Origin: Dermanyssus gallinae
Taxonomy: Eukaryota > Arthropoda > Arachnida > Mesostigmata > Dermanyssidae
Direction: 5' to 3'
Length of the DNA stretch: 64,000 bases
Assembly (NCBI GenBank): GCA_003439945.1
Contig: QVRM01003983.1
Location: forward strand, 1 to 64,000
Each line of letters starts with the position of its first letter. Positions within the stretch are counted from its first letter, which is position 1. The notes below the pieces were generated by a model. That model searched no databases. It was not told the origin of the DNA and saw nothing but the letters and a program-made list of their open reading frames with translations. The translations under genes were made by a program, and so were the position numbers. Shown piece by piece: positions 56,846-64,000 of this stretch.

Positions 56846-59698
56846 TTAATTTGCTTTTTTTGCTTATACATCCGTTACTGCAATATTAATGGTGCCAAGT
56901 CTCATATACACGACATTGAAACGATGTTACATTTGCTTCCTTACCCTCCGTCATTTATCGCTTTGTCGGAAACTCGTATCTCGCGACAGGAGGCAGCCGC
57001 TTTTCAGATTAATAATTATAACCAATTTGTTGATTGCCGTAATGAGCCGGGTGGAGGTGTGGCACTGTTTATTAGACATGGTTATGTGGTACGCGAGCGG
57101 AACGATCTCAAACTACTCCTTCCGGCAGACGCTCGATGCGAAAGTATTTTTGTTGAGGTGTTTGCCGATGGTCAGAGTACAGTTGTGGGATCATTTTATA
57201 GGCAACCGTCGGGGAGGCCCTTGGATTTCTTGTGTGCACTAGAAGAATTACTGCCTAAAATGAATAGCCTAAACACAATATGTCTCGGTGATGCGAATAT
57301 CGACTTGTTAGATAAGGGCTCACATGCAACTGACCTGTATGAGTTACTACACTCGTATGACTTTCGAGAGATTATTGGTTTGCCGACTAGAGTGGCTTGT
57401 GTGGACACTGCTCACGGCCAACGTATCACCGAAACATGCATAGATCATATTTACTGCAATGTTTCACCCAAGACAACTATCGCCTCCGGCGTTCTTACGA
57501 CCACTTTTTCTGACCACTTTACCACATTTATTTGTCTAAAATCTAAGCCGTCGGCCGCCAACGAGTGCCCACAATTCAAACTCAACTATGATCAAATAGT
57601 CGCCGAACTGTCATCGTCTATGTGGGACGACCTATACGGACTGCATGACGTCAACGAGGCATTTGAATTGTTTAGAGAAAGAGTTATGTCGGCGGTGAAG
57701 CGTAATAGTACTGAGATCAAGAATACTAAGTCGAGAAACGTAATTCGAAAAAAATGGGTGACACCGGAATTATATGCCCTTATTAAAGAGAAGGAACAGG
57801 CGTACGCAATACACAGAGCTGACCCCACACACAACGGCAAATGCAAAACTTATCGTATACTCAGGAACAGGGTGACAAGATTCTCACGCAAATGTAGAAT
57901 GGAAGCGAACTGCAACATAGTTACAGACAGAATTAATAACCGGAGGGGTCCTTGGGAGGCAATCCAACCTGTACTTGGAGGTGTTCAGGATAAAAAATGT
58001 ACCAAACTTCTTGTAAACGGGGAACTCGTCACCGATGAAACTTCGCTAGCTAACATATTCAACCACTACTACGCAACATGTGTGACCCGTTACAACGAGT
58101 GCTCATCGAGCTATGCCATTCCGGATAACTTCTCGACGCCTGCCGAACAATTCTCTCTGCAGCCAGTCAACGTTCACAGAATTCACCACCTTTTACAAAA
58201 TGTTAAAATATGCTCCACCGCCCCCGAACAGATTCCATCACTGGTTCTTCGTAGGGCTGCGGACGCACTCGCATCGCCTCTTGAGTATATTATCAATCTT
58301 TCCATCAGAACAGGAGTATACCCCAATGTCCTAAAGCTATACCGTGTGGTTCCATTGTTCAAAGGCGGGGATCGCCTGTCCCGAGACAACTATAGACCTA
58401 TCAGCATTCCCGCGCCAATATCGAAGGTCTTTGAAAAATGCATTTTTGAACAGTTTACAGATTTTATCGAAGGACACAACGTCCTACATTGTAGGCAGTT
58501 CGGTTTTCGACCTAAGATGTCGACGATTGTGCCTGTCATGGATTTTGTCGAGGACATACGAAAACACTTAAAATCAGAGAAGACTGTAGCAGCGGTATTT
58601 ATTGACCTTAGAAAGGCGTTCGATACAGTTGACTTAGACATTCTTTTAAAAAAACTCTCTACTTATAGGGCTAGTGAAAATTTTATAAAGTGGGTGCGCT
58701 CATTCATCTGTGAAAGACGCCAAGTTGTCCAAATTGGACAATCTTCTTCTCATATAGAAAATATATCGATTGGAGTGGCTCAAGGGAGTATCAGTGGTCC
58801 GCTATTATTTAATATTTTTGTTAACGATATTTTTAGTATTCCTAACCACGCAAAACTAACCTTGTTTGCTGACGACACAACGGCTCTATTCGTGGGCGAC
58901 TCTCCCCAAAAAGTTGAAACAATGATTCGTGAGGATATTGAAAGGCTATCTCTATGGTTCAAAAATAACGGCCTCTATATTAATTGGTCAAAAACAGGAA
59001 TTGTTCAATTTAAAACTCCAAGAGGCCAATCGACAATCAATCCTGAAGCTTTTGCATGCGACCGCAAGCTTAATATACTAGTTGAAGCGAAGTTCCTGGG
59101 CATTGTTCTTGACGAACATCTGACGTTCCAGGCGCATGCGAAACATGTCAGAAAAAAAATTGTCAGTGGCGTAGCCGCCATATACCGCACACGCAAAATC
59201 CTTCCCCGCCAATGCCTTACGGCAATGTACCACGCGTATGTACAGAGCCACCTAACATACGGTCTGGAGGTGTACGGTCTTTCTTATGCATCTAACATAA
59301 CTCCGCTTCATTTGCTTCAGAAAAGAGCACTTCGTCTTGTCTTAGGCCTCCCACATCGCGTCTCAATAACGATAGAACAATATAAGGAACTCTCGGTGCT
59401 CCCGTTACCACATCTTATTAAATTTACCATAGTTGTCGAAATAAAGCGTATTCTTCTTGGCCATCATCCCAACCTGGTTGGCCTTATCGAATCTGCAAGG
59501 ACCCAAAACACCCGAGGCTCGGCATCTCACTTGCTTATTGTCTCCCCGGCCACAAGTACGCAATCAAGGTTTGCACTATGTAATTCAGGTGTTACCTTGT
59601 GGAACAAGTTACCTAGCGGCATTAGGACACTAATATCGCTTAGTCAATTCAAAAACACTGCTAGAACGCACTATCTTACCTTACTTGCGTCTGAATAA
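56846..59698 (+). CDS. LINE ORF2: apurinic-type endonuclease plus reverse transcriptase (CR1/Jockey-like, family A)
   Basis: Single open frame of 950 codons from the codon after the stop at 56843-56845. An ATG at 56924 exists, but the endonuclease fold begins before it (YCNINGAKSHIHDIETML at about 56876-56926), so the annotated ATG is internal. Endonuclease motifs: ALSETRIS, GGGVALFIRHG, GSFYRQPSG, LGDANIDLL, ETCIDHIYCN and SDHF near residue 220. RT motifs: VVPLFKGGD with NYRPIS, FGFRP, VFIDLRKAFDTVD, VAQGSISGPLLFNIFVNDI and the catalytic LTLFADDTT. A C-terminal region of about 220 residues follows without a zinc finger. Endonuclease nicks DNA and RT copies the RNA at the nick (known mechanism). 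All catalytic motifs are intact and there is no stop, so this copy or its parent was active recently. Exact clade is not settled. Confidence 0.92.
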   Translation, partial: LICFFCLYIRYCNINGAKSHIHDIETMLHLLPYPPSFIALSETRISRQEAAAFQINNYNQFVDCRNEPGGGVALFIRHGYVVRERNDLKLLLPADARCESIFVEVFADGQSTVVGSFYRQPSGRPLDFLCALEELLPKMNSLNTICLGDANIDLLDKGSHATDLYELLHSYDFREIIGLPTRVACVDTAHGQRITETCIDHIYCNVSPKTTIASGVLTTTFSDHFTTFICLKSKPSAANECPQFKLNYDQIVAELSSSMWDDLYGLHDVNEAFELFRERVMSAVKRNSTEIKNTKSRNVIRKKWVTPELYALIKEKEQAYAIHRADPTHNGKCKTYRILRNRVTRFSRKCRMEANCNIVTDRINNRRGPWEAIQPVLGGVQDKKCTKLLVNGELVTDETSLANIFNHYYATCVTRYNECSSSYAIPDNFSTPAEQFSLQPVNVHRIHHLLQNVKICSTAPEQIPSLVLRRAADALASPLEYIINLSIRTGVYPNVLKLYRVVPLFKGGDRLSRDNYRPISIPAPISKVFEKCIFEQFTDFIEGHNVLHCRQFGFRPKMSTIVPVMDFVEDIRKHLKSEKTVAAVFIDLRKAFDTVDLDILLKKLSTYRASENFIKWVRSFICERRQVVQIGQSSSHIENISIGVAQGSISGPLLFNIFVNDIFSIPNHAKLTLFADDTTALFVGDSPQKVETMIREDIERLSLWFKNNGLYINWSKTGIVQFKTPRGQSTINPEAFACDRKLNILVEAKFLGIVLDEHLTFQAHAKHVRKKIVSGVAAIYRTRKILPRQCLTAMYHAYVQSHLTYGLEVYGLSYASNITPLHLLQKRALRLVLGLPHRVSITIEQYKELSVLPLPHLIKFTIVVEIKRILLGHHPNLVGLIESARTQNTRGSASHLLIVSPATSTQSRFALCNSGVTLWNKLPSGIRTLISLSQFKNTARTHYLTLLASE

Positions 59699-59890
59699 AC
59701 CATATTTATGTAATCATGTACACAATCTATAGATAAATAATTGCAATAACACGAGATACTACGGTGATAATGTATAAAATCTTACTGTAACTTGTACATA
59801 TGCTTCGCACTAGCCTGTGGCTATATGAAGTTGTAACACAAATGAGAAACTACAATTAAGAATGAATAAACGTCATATCATATCATATCA
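59699..59890 (+). mobile_element. 3' untranslated region and pentamer tail of the family A LINE
   Basis: Short UTR ending AATAAACGT then CATATCATATCATATCA (about 59871-59889). A short tandem-repeat tail in place of poly-A is typical of CR1/L2/Jockey-related LINEs and marks the 3' boundary. Confidence 0.8.
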
Positions 59891-61080
59891 CTCAGAAACT
59901 CGCTTCTTGATGCGGCTACGCCCAAATATAGTGTTTAGGATGGTGTTAACCAATGGAATCGCCAGCAAAGAAACACGTTTTTTCACAGCATCCAGGAAGA
60001 CCACGACGGAGCAACAGACATGGCAGCGGAGCAAGGGAACTACAACAGAGGAGGCTGGTAGGAATCAACCGACAAAAATACCATAAATAATACAACAGGA
60101 CCAACAACTGGAACCTGGAATGCACGGAAGGCCGACACGGTATCTACCGATATAACAGCAACAAGGCAACAGAAGCGGGGAAGCACAGTTGTAACAATGG
60201 CATGCGGTTAAATACCGAAAACCGTACGGGAGCAATGGTGGGGGAGGGAAATGGGGGAGTAGACACCGCTGGGGCATCGGGAAGGGAGATGGATGTCTCA
60301 AACCCGACCCACGGCAACATAAAAAGACGCGTCGAAAGGAAGAGGAAGAGAAATAAGGTTGAATGGCACACAAAATCTAAAAATTGCATTATTAAATATA
60401 CGAGAAGGACGAAAACAAGAAAATGGGAGATGCTCCATAGAATAATGAACGAGATAAGTCTGGATGTGCTTGCTTGACTGAGACACACTTGATTTAAGTA
60501 GAAACTCCACCTTTAAAGATGTAAGTTGAATAGGTGTAAACAGAAACGCGTCACAAAACAGATTCGAAGGAGTTGGAGTACTGATAGGAAAAAGTCACCA
60601 TGTAGAGGTTGTTGAGGCAAGTGAAGGAAGCGACCAAATAGCAGTGGACATAGGTAAAGGGCGAGGCTGCTTAAGAATTATAGTTGGATACAGGCCACAC
60701 AGCAATACTGAAAACAGAAATAAGATATTCTATGAAACAATTAAGAAGCTTGTTAAAGAGAAGATAAAGACCATAACTAAAGGGGATTTCAATGCGTATC
60801 TGTTTTACTTTGATAAAGATACCGATGAGGCCGGTAGGGATTTAGAAAACCTGTGTAGCCAAGCAAGTTTAAAGAATATGAACCTAAGTACGAAATGCGT
60901 GGGTACGTTCACCTACACAAAAGCAAAAACAACTCGACTAGGTACTTTTTTTTATACAGTGGGGGAATGCTTTAGGCAGGCTGTGCAGAACTACACGCCG
61001 GCTGGTAGCTTGATGACTACCAAAGCCTTTGTATTACCTGCTAAAACCCTCATACATCCTGTCATCCCCCCGTAACCGGG
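59891..61080 (+). pseudogene. Another LINE: ORF1-like start and endonuclease domain
   Basis: Plus-strand frames, partly broken. A basic, asparagine-rich stretch (59955-60400) with KRRVERKRKRN could be ORF1. Then LDVLACLTETHL (60460-60490), EGVGVLIGKSHHVEVVE (60567-60620), DQIAVDIGKGRGCLRIIVGY (60630-60690), KTITKGDFNAYL (GDFN motif, 60768-60803) and TFTYTKAKTTRLGTFFYTVG (60905-60965, where SRxDFFY is usual). These are the successive endonuclease motifs of a Jockey-type element. The frame ends at 61075. The matching RT part may be the fragment after 62985 (see findings). Confidence 0.7.
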
Positions 61081-61329
61081 TCCTATAGGTAAAACTAATA
61101 TTGCTCACAGTTAAGGGGGAGGAGTCTCTAATACTATCACAACCTATCGTGTAACTATCCGCACCGGTTCTTGTTTAAAACTTTGTAAATTAATTTTTCT
61201 TGCAAATCAGGCCCTCACAAAGCTCATATCTAGGCGCCATCCGTTAGATCAACCGCCGCCGAGACCACATCCATCATCACGCCAATAACTTCGCCAACCG
61301 CATCAACTGTTCAACTGTTTCAACTGTTT

Positions 61330-62345
61330 GTTTATTGACATTTCTTGTAGATAATTGCACACATGAATTTCAAGCTCCATTAAGCACATAGCTTCGGAGC
61401 CCCTTTTATGAATAACAATGTATAATTTATATATGCATTTTTTACCGATTTACAATATATTGCAACATGATTGTATTTTTATATCACTTTTAACCAGATA
61501 CCAAAGTTTCAAGATAATGCTCTTTGAGATCGCATTTGAATTTGAGCAGGTCTGCCTAACGGAGGCCGGTACTTTGTTCCAGTAGGAGGCCCCAATGTTT
61601 CTGATTGATAGCCTTGACTGGTTGGAGTTGGCGTGTGACAGAGTAAGCAGGTTTGATGCGTTACCCCTTGTAGATATGGGTGTTGCTGATGTTGCCAGAC
61701 TATATAAGTTTGGATGCACTCCAAGGAGTATACGCTTAATTTCAACTACGAGACAGTATTCCATAAGTTTTGGGAACGGCAAAATGTTAATATTTTTGTA
61801 GTGCGGTTGCACTGAATCTCGCATCCAGAGGTCCAGATTTGTTCTCAGTGCTCGTTTTTGGAGTCGGTGAAGCGACCTGATAAGACGCATCTGTGTTAAG
61901 CCATAAACTTCTACAGCGTAGGTCAGGTGACTATGGACGTAGGCAAAATACATCGCCATCAGGCAGTTTTGGGGAAGAATTCTTCGAGCTCTGTATAGAG
62001 CTGCATTGCTGCCAGATATTTTCTTACGTATATGTGTGACATGCGCTTCAAAGGTCAGCTTTTCGTCCAACGTAACGCCTAGAAACTTCGTTTCCTTTAG
62101 AAGCGAAAGGGCTATGCCATCGAACTGGAAACGGAGGGGATTAATCGTAACGGAACCCCGCGGGGAAAGGAATTGCATTACACCTGTTTTCCTCCAATTC
62201 ATATAGAGACCGTTACTCCTGAACCATGATGATAACCTCTGAAGGTCCTCGCGGACCATAGCCTCTACCTCAGTTGGGGAATTCCCGACGAATAGGGCGG
62301 TGGTATCGTCCGCAAGCAAGGTCAACTTTGCGTTTGCAATCGTGC
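61330..62345 (-). pseudogene. CR1/Jockey-like LINE (family B), 5'-truncated, C-terminal half
   Basis: Minus-strand frame from about 62345 to 61450. It starts in the RT palm (NAKLTLLADDTTALFVGNSP), continues SSWFRSNGLYMNWRKTGVMQ, TKFLGVTLDEKLTFEAHVTH and HSHLTYAVEVYGLTQMRLIR, and ends KSIILKLWYLVKSDIKIQ. It is clearly related to family A (LTLFADDTTALFVGDSP and NGLYINWSKTGI), but many positions differ and the 3' UTR is unrelated, so it is a sister family. The first part of the long frame (62523-62345) is the R1-like element read in another phase and does not belong. The 3' UTR extends to about 61330 and matches 1550-1660. Confidence 0.85.
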
Positions 62346-62985
62346 AACATCGTTTACAATGAAGTCGGCGGCGCGTCGTCGTACAGCCTCCTCCTTGGCC
62401 ATCATGATCTCTTTTATTGCGCGCGCAAGTCTGTTCCACTGTTCTCGAGACTCCAACATACGTGCGACAACATCCTTTAGACCAAAAGTATCTCCGAGCA
62501 GCCCGCCTCTTGGTACTCTCCATGCCAGGCAGTGGAACACCGTATGTTCCGGTGTGTCTCGGGTTATCATGTTGCAGAAAGTGCAGATGTCCAAATTTGT
62601 CTTTTCAATCCTCTTTAAATACGCCTGGAACTCCCCATGATCTGTAAGGACCTGTGTAATGTGGTAGCTCAGTTCTCCACCGGGTCTATCCATCCAAAAC
62701 CTGATGTCGGGGATAAGCGTCTTAACACAAAGCCAATTTCGCCTTCTTGAATGGCGTCCCACTCACGTTGCCACTCCTCAATCATCTGCGAATGGGCGTC
62801 GTTATGATCAAACAGGGGATCCGACCACACAGCTGCTCGTTTGCCAACCTTGAGATCCCATGGTATGGTTCCGGCTAGAACTAGCGCTGCGAGTGTGTTG
62901 ACGGTCCTATAACCGCTAATGATTCTCAGCGCAGACCCTCTCTGTGTCCTCCGTAGTAGATTTTGCGGCTTTATAATATAGATCA
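62322..62985 (-). pseudogene. R1-like LINE C-terminal domain with CCHC finger
   Basis: Minus strand, two overlapping frames. 62985 downward: AVYEDRLIY, LLRRTQRGSALRIISGYRTV, LAGTIPWDLKV, then a shift near 62740 into ELSYHITQVLTDHGEFQAYL, CTFCNMITRDTPEHTVFHC (C-x2-C-x9-H-x4-C zinc finger) and a helical tail ending VNDVAR near 62340. This order is the C-terminal end of R1/LOA-type LINEs. The family B element begins where this one stops, so B probably inserted into it. Confidence 0.8.
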
Positions 62986-64000
62986 GACGGTCCTCGTAGA
63001 CGGCGCTTCTAAAGCAAATGCATTTAAGGACTTCTTCTCGTCGGTTTATGTTGCCCAAGGGAGTTCAGTTCCCGAAGGTGTTTCCAACGACGTGGTCTCG
63101 AGAGAAAGCTGTCCATACTTGGAAATATCAGAATATAATATTTTTTTCCAAAAAACAAACAACTACCCACTAAATGCAGCTTTACTCCTGATTTAATCCC
63201 ACCCATATTTTATAAAATGTAGCGTCTGCAATAACTGAACCCATAATTTTGATATTCAGTAGGTCCTATGAGGATGGCATTGTGCCAAAACATTTTTCGG
63301 CAATCACTCGTAACCCCTGTACATAAGAAGGGACTAAAGTCAAATGTAGATAATTACAGACATGTAGCTCAATCATCTATCGCATGTATCATCTTTGAAA
63401 AACTGCTAGTGGACCATAATTTTCATTTTCTTTAATCCAAATGCTTGCTGGATGAGAACCAACATGGTTTTACTAAAGGCACAGCAACACAACTCGTCGA
63501 AATGACTCAAGATTGGGCTGTTATGATAAACAATAGGTTGGCCTTTGATTGTATATATTTTGATTTCTCGAAGGCATTTGATAGAGTAATCCGTGTGCAA
63601 CTTGTACAAAAGCTTAGGTACTTGGATGTAGATACTCGCTCTATATCATGGATTGCTAGTTATCTTACCCGTAGAGAGTTCTGCGTTCGCGTAAGCAATA
63701 GCTTTAGTGAGTCGGGCACGTGCCCCTCAGGCGTCCCTCAGGAATCAAGCCTCGGACCACTTTTATTTTGCATATTTGTTTTAGATCGTAAAAACGTTAT
63801 TCCTGAGTCGATAACTTATAAGCTTTATGCTGATGATTTGAAGCCATACGGACCACCAACACCGCTAGCGGAAGGCTAGCGGTGTTAGTGGTCCGTATGG
63901 TGTACGATTGAGGTGTACGAAACTACGGAGTACGATTGAGGCGGTTTCTAAGTGGTGTCTGGATAACTAAATGATTATATCAGTGCCGAAATGTGCTGTA
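62986..64000 (+). pseudogene. LINE reverse transcriptase fragment running off the window
   Basis: Plus-strand segments in broken frames: ASKANAFKDFFSSVYVAQGS (pre-RT, 63010-63065), VTPVHKKGLKSNVDNYRHVA (domain 1, 63312-63370), ENQHGFTKGTATQLVEM (63450-63500), YFDFSKAFDRV (catalytic, 63555-63590), CPSGVPQESSLGPLLFCIFV (63720-63780) and YKLYADDLK (catalytic YADD, 63815-63842). A hairpin (63844-63900) follows, then WCLDN and a KCAV-like end at the window edge. Stops at several points show decay, though the RT catalytic residues remain. Confidence 0.8.
63844..63900. repeat. Long hairpin: 26-bp inverted repeat after the YADD motif of a LINE
   Basis: Left arm 63844-63869 and right arm 63875-63900 are complementary with one mismatch around the loop GGAAG. 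It stands exactly after the codons for YADDLK and interrupts the RT frame. Just downstream GTACGATTGAGG is repeated directly (about 63902 and 63931). Confidence 0.95.

Noticed and set aside
62345..62523. N-terminal extension of the long minus-strand LINE frame
   Set aside because: It is the R1-like element read out of phase; the real family B sequence starts at the NAKLTLLADD region.
1..64000. CRISPR array, bacterial operon, rRNA gene or virus genome
   Set aside because: No spaced direct repeats of CRISPR type, no ribosome-binding-site-driven gene strings, no rRNA sequence; gene structure is intron-containing and eukaryotic.

Overview
The window looks like nuclear DNA of an arthropod. Its genes carry GT-AG introns, the few conserved host genes sit in a sea of non-coding DNA, and TA microsatellites and non-LTR retrotransposons are abundant. 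The 14-3-3 proteins are closest to the arthropod/vertebrate zeta type. Mariner, foldback and tRNA-derived SINE elements, together with CAA/CAG/TTG triplet-rich promoter-like zones, would fit a chelicerate such as a mite or tick. The species assignment is a guess from general character, not from a diagnostic marker.

Three host genes can be read with confidence. SEM1/DSS1, the small acidic subunit of the 26S proteasome lid, is on the + strand in two coding exons (8268-8361 and 9490-9650). Two complete 14-3-3 zeta genes lie head to head: one on the minus strand (coding exons between 28180 and 13883, 244 residues) and one on the plus strand (exons between 45813 and 50932, 245 residues). Both have the same four coding exons with identical or near-identical lengths (53, 241, 384 and 57/60 nt), so they are an inverted duplicate pair and not a processed copy. 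The 5' half of exon 3 is much more alike between the copies than the rest, which suggests gene conversion.

Layout. 1-1.0 kb: triplet and dinucleotide-rich DNA. 1-6 kb: decayed LINE fragments on the minus strand (at least three). 6.9-9.7 kb: SEM1, with a SINE in its intron. 9.7-13.9 kb: no recognisable gene. 13.9-28.2 kb: 14-3-3 gene 1, with a 12.4 kb first intron full of simple repeats. 28.2-31.5 kb: GC-richer triplet-repeat zone upstream of gene 1. 31.5-45.1 kb: a transposon graveyard (R1-like LINEs, a mariner, two copies of a long-inverted-repeat foldback element, a SINE inserted inside a LINE). 45.2-51.4 kb: promoter zone and 14-3-3 gene 2. 51.4-56 kb: mostly unrecognised. 56-64 kb: a LINE with an intact endonuclease/reverse transcriptase frame, followed by a nest of three other LINE pieces running to the window edge.

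Two themes recur. First, about 26 TA tracts are present, and TA-targeting elements (mariner, foldback) sit exactly at their edges. Second, three near-perfect hairpins with 26-51 bp arms occur in unrelated contexts, two of them inside LINE reverse-transcriptase sequence. No bacterial-type operon, CRISPR array or clearly new multigene system was found.
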